Source: Numida meleagris (lineage: Eukaryota; Chordata; Aves; Galliformes; Numididae). From it: a DNA stretch of 64,000 bases. Both the position numbers and the translations under genes were made by a program. Numbering within the stretch: position 1 is the stretch's first letter; each line of letters begins with the position of its first letter. This document shows, piece after piece, positions 1-12,258 of this stretch. Under the pieces are notes generated by a model. That model searched no databases. It worked only from the letters and a program-made list of their open reading frames with translations, and was not told where the DNA came from. Where the stretch lies: the NCBI RefSeq assembly GCF_002078875.1, contig NC_034411.1, positions 5,111,180 to 5,175,179 of the forward strand, given 5' to 3'.

Positions 1-3000
1 TCAGTAGCAGCATGAAAGGAATGTTTGGGAAGACTCTGAAATGTAAATTTGGTGAACAGCCTACCATGGGGGAACAAAGGCGGGGATTATAGGAAAGAAA
101 TTGCAAGCAAAGACAGATTAGAGGGACTTTGTTTTTCTCATTAGTTTCTGTTCCTTCAGGAGATCAGCTACAAATCACCCTAAAAACTCAAGAGTCCACT
201 TGCAGGCTCTAAGCAGTTCAAAGTGAGTTTTTAGTCCCCACTCTTCTATCCCAGACCACTCTAATTGGGATGTGAAAGTATGTCCTGCATGTTTGCTGTT
301 GGGTAGTATTGATCTGTACATTTCATGTAATAGTTTGATATGCTCTTCTAAGACAGTATTCCTCTTTGAGGGAAAGCTTGACCCAATCAGCATAAGCTCT
401 GATGTGAATGGGTTGGAGAATGTGTCTTGAGCTGGGCCTGGCTGTCGAGCTCTGCTCAGGCAGCGGGGCCAGATGGGAGCAACCTACACGTCTGGGGTCT
501 CACTCTCCCTTCGTGGGCTTCCCAGGCTGTGGAAAACCTCTGCCTTCTGTAAGCTCCGTGGATGCGTTGTCCTCAACTGGACCAAGCGTTATCCTCAGGT
601 AGTGCTTCTTTCCCTTCAGAAGCCTTCAGCAAAGATCCCTGGTGGCTGTAGGCAACAGTAGGTCTTTTTTCTAGGAGTTCCGTAAGCAGCTTAGTTAATG
701 GATTGAGAAAGGAATTTTCCTTCTAGCTTTCAAGGAGCTGCGGAAATCTTCTCCTCCTGGTATGGAAAACTCACCAGGCCTGAAATCTCCTTTCTGGCTC
801 AGCGCTGGGGATCAGTCAAAGCTCCGTGTCCCATCACTGAGGAACACCCAATTACAGTACAAATTTCCTAATTCCGTCAAAAGTAATTTATCCAATGGCT
901 TGGCCAGCAGTGTAATTGCGGTCTGAGAGTCACATTAGGTAATCTGAGCAGACAGGTAGAACAAATTAAAGAAATAACATGGTGGAGCAGGGTAGGCTTG
1001 CAGAGCGTAGTTTGCTGTCCCCTGATTTCCCCTTCAATTGTCTGAACAGCGCTCTGAATTTCTGTAGACCCCTCAAGCCTTGTATTCAGAAACTATGCTG
1101 TTCTTGTTGGCTAGAGGGAGAAGAAAAACAATAAAAAGAAGAACTTCATACAGTGAGGTTAGAGATTGATAGACCAATATTGAAAATAGCTTTAACTTTC
1201 CACTTCTGGCAAGTTTTCTGTTTAATAGGTTCTCTGTTATATTGAAATATATATAATTTTTACCAGTTCATAGCAAGATCGACTTTCCTGGCTTATTCTT
1301 GAGATGTAACCTATATTTACTATATATATGTCTATATAAACTTTGGCTTGAAAATACATATGCTGTGAAGATACTAGCTGTCTGGAAAATGAGGAAAATA
1401 AACACGGTATTAGGTATTCAAAAAGCATTAACCATAGTTGGTCTTAAGTGTTGTAACTGTCATTCATATTCTTTATTACTGAAAAAGAACAAGCAGGATG
1501 TGAGGATGTCTCTGAACGGTTCTATTAAAAACAGTGTTGCTTGTGCACAGAGGATCACTAATAGTATAACATAACAGCATTCAATAGCTACCAGTCTAAG
1601 TGTTCTGCAGTAAAAGACGGTTTTGTTTGGATTATTTCCCCAGTGGGAAATATCATTCCTTTTTGTGAAATATTGGTCAGATTAATTCAAGGGGAAGACC
1701 AAATGATGGGGAGGGGAGTAAAATGAAGGGAGGATGTCTTCAAAGATGCGATAGCATCTTTGCATAAATACCGAGCTCTACTGAAAGCCAACAGACATTT
1801 ATTTAGCTCTCCCCCAGTACTAGTTGTTTTTCTTGTGCATGCCTTGCCGAAGAGAGAGTGACGAATCCAGCATGGTTTCCAAGTGCCACATGTTCCCATC
1901 GTGTGGACGCCTGAGCTCACACAGAGAACTCAAAGCCAATTGCATCTGGCAGAAAGGCTGCCGGAAGGGCAGGGAGCAATCGGTACAGAACTGAGCTGGG
2001 ACTTGGTGCTTCACGTGGGCCCAGCTGGGATGTGGGCATGGTAATCAAGCAAAACAGATTTTTGTCCCTGGTCATTCATTCAGTGCTTCAGCAAAATGCT
2101 TTGGGCTTTTTGTCAGCACTGAAATTTGCGATCGCAAATATTCCCTAAAAATAAGGGTCGGAGCTTCTTCTCTTAATTTCTGGTGTCTCTCAACGTTTCA
2201 TATGTAGTTGTTTTTGGATGGCTTTGTGTTTACCGTGCAGACAAAACCTTTCATGTGTTTTGTGGCCAGCCCCTGATCTCTGAACTTCATTACCTAGCAT
2301 TTATCAACCTTATAACTTTGTAATCGTTTCCAAGCGCATTTTTCTCAATGCGCTCAAAATATTCTGTCTTTAAAACCCTGTTTCAACTGTATAGTAGTGA
2401 TTCATATTTAAGATACAGCAGGGGATACTCGATTATGAGATATCTGTAAGCTTAATTCTGGTGGCCAACTGTATTCTTCTGTGATTTTTTTCTTATCCTG
2501 GTAAGAAAGCTATGTGCTTCTTTGCTTGTGATGAAATTGCCTCGTAATTATAACAATAGTACTCTACAGTATCATTTCAGAGCCACTATAAATGCATAAG
2601 GCTTTAAAAAAAATGTTGTAAACATTCTCTCTATGCTGTCTAACAATTCAGTTGATGGTTATCAAGTTGATTTCGGTTCATTCAGCTGAAAATTGACAGT
2701 ATGATTCCTGGTAAGTGGTGGGAATGCTGTGATACTAGTGCCTGAGAAGAAAATTGCATCGTTCATCACTGGGCTTAGTAATGGCACCGCGTGCACTGTC
2801 AGAGTCGCTGCTCCAGTTTTGTTAACCTTATCAAGCTTCCCTGCCTTACCTTGTCAGTGTAACGCTGCTTTCATGTAAGGCTTGTTAGCAATTCAGAAAG
2901 AAACGGGTTCAAGATTGAGTGTTGAGTCACTAAATGGGTTTGAGCGGTTTACGTTTATTTTGCTGCTGTTGTAATTCTCAAATGTGGTGCAGAAATGCTT

Positions 3001-5369
3001 CTCTCTAGATACTTGGTTTTATTATTACCCATGTATTTCCCAAAGGGGTATGGTGTGGTTTATCTCGATCTTACAGTTGTGTGAAATGGGTGTCAAAACA
3101 AAATGGTGTTGGAACACACAGCTCAGGACTGAGCAGCGTCACTTGCAAATGCTCCTACTTGTATGTGGATGACTCTGGTAGAATTCAAATGAAAAGACGT
3201 AGCCATGCACTCCCCTGGACTTGCATGCCTGTTCAGAGTTGGATGTCCATTTGCATGGATGAAGTCTGTAGAATAGACTGCTGTGCTATCTCAAATTTTG
3301 GCTTTCTTACACAAGCAAAAGAAGGAAAAGTAAACAATGGTTTTCGTTTTTTTATGTAGGTGCACTGAAAAAATCTAATTTGTGGCTGTTAAATAATGCA
3401 AAGAAATAATGTTTGAAAATGCATACTCCTGCAGGCTTCGAAGCATCAAGGAAAACCGGTCTTGTACTTGATTCTCCGAGATGTTACTCAGCTTTTACCC
3501 CAGCAGTGAGCTGTGCTTTCTCCCTAGCACTCTTTGGGCAGAGGCAGCAGAGGGCAGGGCTGGGGCTGGGCATGATACCAGCTGCTGGAGCCCCGAGTTG
3601 CTGCTGGTCCCACTGGCACAGGCAGCACTGCTCGGCTGTCTCCTGCCATGCCAGCCGGGGAATTAGTCCATGCAGGTTTTAACTCAGTGAAGAGGTTTGA
3701 CCTCCTGCTCTTTAGCAGGAATATCAAGTCACCGGATAATGGTGTTCCGTGCTTCCGTTAACAAGGAGGTTGATTTAGAGCCTTAGCAGTGGATGTTCCC
3801 ACGTGGGCCTATGCCAAGGAGCCTTCGCTGAGGAAGCGACTGAGCTAAAATGAAAATAATACGCGCTGGGGGGGGAATTGTATCAAAATACTGATAATGG
3901 CTTGTATTTAAACAACATGCTGCAGCATCTTTCGATGGATGCAGGTTGTGCGTAATAAGCCCATTAGGTTAACTGCTGTAGATAGAGGCTATATGGCAAG
4001 GAAGTAAGCCCATCTGTGCTGTGTGCGAGGTGTTTTGTGGTGGGGCCTCATGGATGTGACCTCCCTGCCTTAAATCACTGGTCAGCCCCCAGAAGCAGAC
4101 TTGTCTTTGCAATTATGAGGGCAAACATAAAAAATTTTACACTTTTTTTGGTGCCTCAGAGGCTGCGTTGTGCTGGTATCATTGAGCAAACCAACAAGGG
4201 ACCGAGGGTGAGCCTGGCCCTGTGCATCAGCTGTGGTGGGTTGGGGCCCGTGGCTGCCTGTGGTTTCACTGGGGTCAGTTTCCTCCTCCTGCTGCTGCCA
4301 TGTCAGCCGGCCCAGCTCGCAGTGACTGTTCTGATGGCCAGGCACTCACTGCCCAGCGTGTTGCCTGCTTTCTGAAGGACTTACTGCTAAAGTACGTGAT
4401 CGTGTGCTTCAAGCCAACAAATAGATGAACAGTTGGTAATCTGTATTAACGTTTAGTTTCAGTTCTGCTGCTTCATCTCCCACTTGCCTTGTCTGCAGTA
4501 TGGCACCATTTCCCATGTGTTGCTACAGGTATAGCAAAGGTAGGCACTGCCCTGTTGGCGACGCTCTGTCCTGCGTGTGCTGCGTAGTTAGGGATCCAGG
4601 TATGTGCATCCAAACCCCAGGCAAGAACTTGCTCTGTCCTTCATCTTCATTGAGATGCTGACACAGAATCCCATCTCTCTGCTAATCTCCTTACGCAGCT
4701 TATTTGTGATTTGGTGAGGGCTCTGTAACTCCCACAGGAGCTAATGGAAGAGATCATCAGGCCCCGCAAACCAAAGCGCTGTTTCTTTCCGGTTGGCTAC
4801 GCGGTGCAGCCATCCAGCATGAGGATCATCAAGCTTCTAATAGGCTAATGGAGGAGAAAAAGGAGTAGCAAGAAAACACTCTGAAAGTGCCCTGTCCTGC
4901 GAGGGGTAAAATACTGCTTCCTTCCACTGATAATCTGGCATCCCATTATCACTCGTCTGTAAACTGAGTTATTGGTGGTGCACAGGCTGGATTATTCTAT
5001 CTGCTTCTTGTACAATATATCCAAAAAGCTGACACTTAATTATGTTGTCCCACAGCAGATCAAGTTTTACAACAGCGACAAAAGATTAAAACGGTTTTAT
5101 ATTGGGGACATTCAGAGGATAAGCAGCGCTGTGTTGTAGCAGGGAACTGCAGTCAGCTGTGTTGCCATCTGGGAGAGAAGCATTTCAAGTGCTATTAATG
5201 TTTAAACCTTTTATATTTTTTGTTTTGTGTTTTTTCTATTGGGTGGTTGTTTTTTTTCCTGAAAACTGATTCTAACTCTCTGGTAAATCTTGCTGTCAGA
5301 AAAAGCTGCAATTAACATGGGCAGAGCTATCGTCTCACTTGCTCTTAAGATATCTTCTTTAAACGCCAG
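1..5369. other. Intronic sequence with no recognised gene or repeat
   Basis: Mostly AT-rich unique-looking DNA. A perfect 9-bp hairpin lies at 1741-1762 and a GC-rich patch of unknown origin at about 3530-3660. A second, milder GC-rich patch at about 4020-4375 contains a 119-codon chance frame. No splice-flanked coding segment or repeat family was recognised. Confidence 0.5.
1741..1762. repeat. Perfect 9-bp inverted repeat (hairpin) with GATA loop
   Basis: CAAAGATGC, then GATA, then GCATCTTTG: the arms are exact reverse complements. Pairing stops at both outer flanks, so the hairpin is too short for a microRNA precursor. Confidence 0.9.
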
Positions 5370-5670
5370 CAAAGCGAGAGAAATGGATCAGATTAGGTAG
5401 CATTTGTGGTCATAAATCTGCTATGTTTCATTGATACTCTGTTTGATGCAGAAGAGGACAGTGCAGACTATCTCTTGGCTATCTCAGCAAAGTTTATCCT
5501 TATTGATTTCAGCTAATCTTTTGATTCAATGTAGTAATCACTTAAATATCCTAATTGACTGATTTATTATTGCATCCACTGCTAATGTGCTAATTGTTTT
5601 ATTTGTATGAGAGTTATAAAAATCTATTTTGATTTATCTTCTGCTCCGTTTATATCTATTAAAACATGGC
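5370..5670. promoter_or_regulatory. Candidate conserved non-coding element (AT-rich, homeodomain-type motifs)
   Basis: This block is dense in TAATC, CTAATT, GCTAAT and TTTATT words, has few CpGs and shows no repeat signature. Such composition is typical of vertebrate developmental non-coding elements. The call rests on sequence texture only; no cross-species comparison was possible. Confidence 0.3.
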
Positions 5671-8600
5671 TTGTTTTAATTCTGTATTTCAGAAAATCGT
5701 TATCATGCATATGCACGTCAGTGAAGGGTAGGGGCAGAGTTAAAAGGGAGAGCCATCCTTACTCAAGAGATTTGAATGCAAGGTAAAATGTTGGGCTTAA
5801 ATGAATCTGCTGTGCAGTCGAAAGATGTCTGGCTGCATTTCATTTATCTAGTTTACTTGGAGTAAAATGCAAAAATAAAAAGCCAATCAGAGCAAACTCT
5901 CCAGGGTTTTACTGTCCTGGTTTCTGGTCAACAAGGCCCAATTGCCTCTTTACTTTCTTGAAAGCATCATCCCTCTGAAAAGGCTCAGATAGCTGTGCCT
6001 AATTGCTGAGTGTCTGTGCACAGCCTTGAGCTGTGGCAGGGAATTAGCTCTCGAGCAGCTTTCTTTTGGGGAAGAGCAGAGCGGGAGCAGCTTCTGCACT
6101 ATGATACCACGCAAAGGTACAGAAACTTCTCAGTCCCAGCTGGGAATGGCTCAGTGCATCACAGGCAGAAAATTCTCCTGATAACACCGTTTCGTCAGTG
6201 TGTTTGCTCTCTTTTTGCTATGTTAGCTATTGTGATAGCTGTGTTAGTTTTGCCATAACTCACTCCTGGCACTTACAGTGATCGAAAGCAAGGCAGTGCT
6301 AAGAATATGTTGCTCTTGTATTTTTGCCTGCTATCTTAACTCTCATTGAAGCTGCAGAAACAGTGCACAGAAATAAGATCATGCTCACTCATAAAACTGA
6401 TCTCGTGCTGGGTGTAGGCCTACACAGTTGTACACTTTTGCATTTAGTGGGTCAGACACTGGAGGAAGATAGATGTTTTTGAGACCCCTCTGTTGTGACA
6501 GTGCCTCGTTGGACTTAGTTCTGGAAACTTCAGCCTAGTGTTCAGCCTGTGGTATTTGCAGCAGGGACCAGATATCTCTGGTGCAGGTTGGGTTCTCCTG
6601 GTTCAGAGCTGTCCATGACTCTCAGTATGCTTAGCAAAGGGTTTGTTCTTTGCTTTTTCTGAGATGGGAAGAACAAAAGAGCATCTTCTCAGCTGACTAA
6701 TACATCCGTGTTTTGCTGTAACACAACCTGGAGTCTGTGTATGCTTCATTTATGAGTAATCTGAGTCTTGGCATTTTGAACTGATCTTTGCAAGTAGATG
6801 AACCACACTTGTGTCTTTTCTTTCTCTTTGTCATCCTGACTTTCTAATGAAATATGTCGTTTCTAAATTCTCAGTTGTACGTGTTAGGGTGAGAGCGTGT
6901 GTGGGGGAAAAAAGATGTTGCAGAGGCTGTTGGATTTCTGTGTTGAACTCTTTCTGCAAGATTTCAGAAAGGGTGACATTAATTCCAAAGATTTTTGGAA
7001 GAGGCGAGTGCTCATTTGTCCTTATGAATTTTACAGAACCTCCCTGCTTTATCCCCTCTTCCTATATTGCCATACAATGAGTCCTTGCTTCCATGGGAGC
7101 AGTCCCCCAGCTTTCTTTTTTTACTGAGGACCATCCACTTTGTGTGCATTATCAGTTCCTAATGTGAATTTTAAACAATATGCACAGCTTCTATGCGCAG
7201 TAGTCGTCTGTCACTTGAAAGAAGGGTTTAATTACCAGAACCCTAACTTTATTTTAATGAGGTGCTGAACCATGATCTTGTAAATCTTGCTGCACGGAAA
7301 ATTGCTTAGTTAGTTTCAGTTGGAGCCATCCTCAGCAGCACGGTACTTTTTATGACACTGTTAATCTGGAAGGCCTTTTTGTACTAACAGTGTTCTTTAC
7401 TTGTAAGCATATTTTGAGTTACTTGTGTTTTTCAAGTAGTGATTCTGTTGCTTGACTTCTAAACAAAAGCTTCTGATGTGCCTGAACTATTCACCCCCGT
7501 GCCCACCCTGGGACTCCGCTCTCACGGCCTTTCCAAAAGCATCTTTGCTGCAACACCTAGACTAGTCAAATTCCATTATTTTCACAGAAACCACTCACAT
7601 TCAACGTTTCTAGCAAAATAAACATGTTATGCCGCTTCCCTGGCTGAAGTGTGCTGGTTTAAATGTGCTGTGCTTGACCCGGGACCAGCAGGTGGGGGGA
7701 GACTTGGTGCCAGCTTTCTGCATCCTCGCCTTGGAGCCAGCTGGTCACCAGCCCTTGCATGACTGCGCGTGATGGTGGCACCTTGAGCCGCACTGACCTG
7801 TGACCAGCTCTCTGTGCTCCCAAGGGGCTGTGCTGGTGGCTCTGGAGGTGCTGGTCATGGAAGGACATCTCTTCAAGTGCCCTTTTCCTGTGGATGCTGC
7901 TTGGAGTCATGATGGTGGTCCCACAAAGTCACACCAAGGTTCCAGTGGTGGGGGAATGGCCCCCTCCCTCCTGCTGTTTCCCATAGCCACCTCCACCTGC
8001 AGTGTGTAGGTGCATATTTAAGAGTGAATCTCTCTTTTTGTGTGTGTTTTTCGTATTTTGAAGTGTCATTGCTTAGAATTAAACCACTGGGGCTGTCCTG
8101 AATGTTCTTTTAATAGGGCCACTAGAAAGACAGGGCTCCCCTGCAGAACCAAGAACTGGAAACAATGATGTGTTTCCCTGGCAATGGAAGAAAAGAATCT
8201 CACTCTGACTAACTTTAAGCACTAAATATCTGATTTCTTATCCATAGCAAAATGGAAAATTCACAAGGTTCAAAGCTTAGGGCAAGCTTTTTCAGAGCGT
8301 AACAGCATGCTATTCCAAATATTTATAATTTGTGACTAATCCAGACACCTCCAGTACTACCTATTCTTCAACTATTTTGAACCTCCAGTAATGTTTTTTT
8401 AAATGAATATTATGTTTTTTCCTAAGTGAATGTCTCATTAGATGTCATGCTGACTGACCATTCATTTCCTTGTGCAGACAACGTTTTATCTCTGTAGTTC
8501 CAGGACTCACGCTTGCTGTACAGGTTTTTGTTGGTATTTAAAAAAAAAGAATACATTTTTGAATATTTGAATTCAGTGTAATTGCTCAGTTTCCCCATCA

Positions 8601-9109
8601 ACCTCCATTTCCTATGATCAAGGTTGCTGCGTTTCCAGAACTTGTTGGCTGGTGTCTTTTGTTCATGTTATTAGTAAACTGTTTGATTCCGAGTCAGTAA
8701 TTTCTTTTGGAACTAAACAATTTTCCTGTCGGGGGCTTTTAAAAGAAAAATTAACATCAAGTTACTCTTCAGGCCATTTCTTTATTTTGACCGATAATAG
8801 TTTTTCATTGTCTTATTGTCTTACTCATGTTGCAGTGATAACGTAGAATTAGACCCTCTAGCATTTGTGGCTCATACCATGAATAACTGTAATTTGATCT
8901 GGTTTATTCATCAGCTGATAATTGAAAACATCAGCAGAATGGTTTGTGTTTCAGACTCATGCTCTGTCAGGTTTTGTTTTTTTAGAGTTCAGCAGAAGGG
9001 AATGTGAACTTTGGCCATCTTGTTTCAAGGGAAGTAGTTAGGAAGTTGTTGGAAGAGTTGGTGCAGACTGTTTGGGCCGGAGTCTCTCTACTGAACACTT
9101 AACAACTAC
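5671..9109. other. Intronic sequence with one GC-rich patch
   Basis: No exon or known repeat was recognised. A GC-rich patch at about 7670-7995 carries a 10-bp inverted repeat (7739-7748 and 7800-7809). The open frames here are short and look random. Confidence 0.45.
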
Positions 9110-9460
9110 TCAACTAGTTTTCACAATATGTTGTCCTGTAAAGTAATAAATTGCCCAAATTTTCTACACGCTAATTAAAATTCCATTTCTCATGAATTTC
9201 TTAATCGAGAGCAAGTCATTATGTGCTTTGTTGATTCTTAAGTGCAAAGATAATTGCAATGGGCAGCATGAAAGTGGTTTGATTATTGCCTGTCGGCTCT
9301 TGTGAATTCTAATAGGTCTAATTGCATAGCATCAATTCATCATCTCAGCATCACTTCTTTTTATTATTAGCTCTCTGAATTGTAATGTGCTCATAAAGAA
9401 GTGTAGTAGTATATCAGGGCTGACATGGTACCTGGCCTATTGTAATTTTCCCTCCTCACC
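9110..9460. promoter_or_regulatory. Candidate conserved non-coding element (TAATT-rich)
   Basis: The block contains repeated homeobox-like words (GCTAATTAAAA, TCTAATTGCAT, AATTGCAAT, TTATTATTAGC) with no repeat signature and no coding frame. It resembles the 5370-5670 block. Inference from composition only. Confidence 0.3.
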
Positions 9461-9548
9461 TAATGTTACTATTGAAATTAAAAGTTTATTATCTAGTTTT
9501 TCTTTTCCAAAAACTTCTCAGTGAAGAAAGGGATATTGTCTTCCTCTG

Positions 9549-9584
9549 AATATGCATGCTATTTCTAATATGCATGCTATTTCT
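9549..9584 (+). repeat. Exact 18-bp tandem duplication
   Basis: The unit AATATGCATGCTATTTCT occurs twice back to back without a mismatch. Each copy contains ATGCATG, so two identical potential protein-binding sites lie 18 bp apart. An exact duplication suggests it is recent. Confidence 0.9.
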
Positions 9585-10050
9585 CTACTAGATGATAGTT
9601 CTTTCTTTAAAAACTTTTTAAATCATCCCCATAAATCTTAGCCATACAGTTTGTTGAAAAACTCAATCAAAAAATTTATTAAAGGGCCTGCTGTTGCTGA
9701 AAATTAATTAGCAGGTAAAGACATTGCAATGATGTCAACTTCCTAACAAAACCATTATTGATTGAGAATTAGGAGAAAAGGAAATGTTCAGATATTGTGA
9801 AACCATGAAGAATTTTTGTTGTCTTTTCGTTGTTTCTTTTCCTCTTCCGCTCCCCCCCAAAAAGCAGGCTGTCAGTTTGGAAACAGTTACCTTGAAAATA
9901 ACTATAGATGGAAACCATAATTTTATAGCTAAAAACTACACGATGGATTGGTTTTTTCAATGGTCTTTACTGCAAGTATAAAGAAGAATCCAAGTTACGC
10001 TGAAATGTGAAGTTTCTGCTAAGCCAAAGTATTACTAATAATTAAATTAT

Positions 10051-10108
10051 CTTAGAAAAGCTTGGATTGGAAGGGACCTTAAAAATCATCTAGTTTCAAC
10101 CCCCAAAT
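10051..10108 (-). mobile_element. CR1 LINE 3'-end fragment (minus strand)
   Basis: The + strand reads GGATTGGAAGGGACCTTAAA followed by AATCATCTAG and CAACCCCC, the reverse complement of the CR1 3' terminal region. Only the last ~55 bp can be recognised. The terminal octamer repeats expected to its left have decayed. Confidence 0.75.
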
Positions 10109-10507
10109 TATAAAGCATTAATGTTTTGCACTGATATTACTAAATTATTTCTGGAAAACTTTAATCTTGGGTGTTTTTAAAAATGGGAAGGTGCCCTTGA
10201 TCTTACGCTAAAGCTTTGCCTTCTAAAATTTCATGAGTATGTAGAATGGGCTTTCTAGATTTCTCATCCTTCACCTCTTCCATCTGCTGCTGTAGCATCA
10301 GTGGGTATCTATGGAATTCTCAAAGTACAAGTAGCTGTTGCGACATGCTGAGCTTCTATGTGCCACAGCCCAGTGCTGTTTGAGCACTTTACCCTGGAAA
10401 TGGCACTGCTTAAGTAATTGAACTCAGCTTCTTCCAACATGTTGCCTTCAAACATGGGAATTATACTGAAAATGTTGTATGTGCCTAAGGGCAGCATGGC
10501 TTGCCTT

Positions 10508-10720
10508 GAAGAAGGAAATTTGCATTGATTTCATGAAGACCCAGTCAAGCATTGGAACAGCTGTCCAGAGAAGCAGTGGAGTCACCATCCCCAAAGGTGT
10601 TCAAGAAATGGGGAGATGTGGCTCTTAGGGCTGTGGTTTAGTTAGTGGGCATGGTGGTGATAGGTTGATGATTGGTGTAGATGATCCTAGAGGTCTTTTC
10701 CAACCTTCATGATTCTATGT
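10508..10720 (+). mobile_element. CR1 LINE 3' end (5'-truncated, plus strand)
   Basis: The sequence follows the CR1 tail in order: the 'ggaacagctgtccagagaag' block, 'gtggagtcaccatcccc', 'ggtgttcaag', 'gatgtggc', 'gatgatcctagaggtctttt', then 'ccaacctt' and the terminal 'atgattctatg'. It is non-coding. Truncation at the 5' end is normal for CR1 copies. Confidence 0.9.
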
Positions 10721-12211
10721 AAAAGCACACATCTGTGTGTTTTCTTGTTTTGTTTTGTCTATTGCATTTTTGCTTGTTTGACTCTGTACTGCTCAGCTGG
10801 GAAGGCCAGCCAAATTGTTTACTGCTTCATGAATTCTGTTTTGTTGTGGTGTTTTTTTTAAACAAGAGGAACTACTGTTATTCTTGAAGTAAACACTGTT
10901 AGCATGGAAATAGCAGTATGTCTTTCCAACGGTCCGTGTGAGGGGAGATGACGTGAGGAATGACTTCGCATGCAGGTCTCTAAGAACTACATCTAATCTG
11001 GTGTTCAAGTGGGTAACAAGAGTCTGCAGACATTGCTGCTCTGTGAAGAAAGGATGTTTTGTGTGTGGGCACTGCTGAAAAAGATCACTTCAGTAACAAG
11101 TGCAATGAAGCTTAAATATTTTGCTCAGTATGGTTTCCCATATGTGGAGCGGTTCCTCAGTAAGTCACAGCCCTGCATTTGGAAATGGCGTGTTGTTCTG
11201 ACACTTTGTCACCTTTGCAAGCGTCGCCATTGCACTGCTTTTTTCAAAGGCATTACTGTGTTTCCAAATCACTGCTACCATTTCTGTTACCCCACGTCTG
11301 GTTATCAGCTATTTAAGAGACTTGTCTGACATCCCACTCTTGTGATTATCATAAAAGGCTTGTGACAGGCTCACGGATGCTGTGACATGACTTAGAGCAG
11401 AAGTTAACCTTATTTACATCTGTTTTTCTTCTACAGCAAAGCTAAGCTCAAGACTGCCCTTCAGCAGCTCTTTTAGGTCATTACCTGACTTTCCAAAAGG
11501 TTGTTTAAGTGCATGTTCTCAATTGAGCCGAACAAGGTATGACACCAGTGTTTTTCCAGGGCTTTTGGTAGCGATGGTGCTTGACATGAAGGAGAGCATT
11601 AGCAGTGGAATCAGCCTCTGCGAGTTACGAAGTTTGTTTTGCAATGCACGTGTTTTGTCTTGACAAAAAAACCAACCACGCACACACAAGCACAAAACAA
11701 CAATAAGAAACCCATCGAAAAAAACAAGGGAATGGGGGAAAAAAACCACAACAGCAGTTCTCTTGCTTCTTATTTTGTACGTTTCCTTCTGCTGCAAATT
11801 CAACTGTTTACAACTTCCACTGATGCAAAACACTCTCAAGATGTTTGTCAAAGCTTGTTTTTCACTTGAATCCACACGAGCATTACATATTGTACAAAAT
11901 ACCTTACCACAGTTTCTGTTAAATATTCTTGTTGGCTCCGTCTCATTTCCCTGCTTGCTCTTGTACCTGCCCAGACTGGGAGCAGGAGCGGAGCCATCTG
12001 CCTCTGTCCCAGCCCCTTGAGCTCACCCCATCGGTGGCTGCTGGGATGTGGGAGCTCAGGTGCCACGTGGTGGGGTGGCTCTGCTGGCCTGGTCTCATCC
12101 TGTGGGGTGGTTTGTGTGCTTTACGTAAGCCAGAAAGCCCTGGGCTCTTGACTTGTTACGGTGGACAAAGGCCCCAGACAGTTGCCTGCCTGCAGAGCAG
12201 GGTCTGCCTTG
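10721..12211. other. Intronic sequence, nothing recognised
   Basis: Moderately AT-rich with a GC-rich stretch at about 11950-12210 leading into a CR1 3' end. That GC-rich stretch may be the decayed body of the same CR1. Chance frames of up to 118 codons occur and resemble no known protein. Confidence 0.4.
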
Positions 12212-12258
12212 CCCGGCTGACCTTTAAGGTCCCTTCCCACCCAAGCCATTCTGTGGTT
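12212..12258 (+). mobile_element. CR1 LINE 3'-terminal fragment (plus strand)
   Basis: GACCTTTAAGGTCCCTTCCC, then ACCCAAGCCATTCTGTGG, is the CR1 terminal block. The upstream boundary is uncertain, since the GC-rich sequence before it may belong to the same insertion. Confidence 0.8.
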
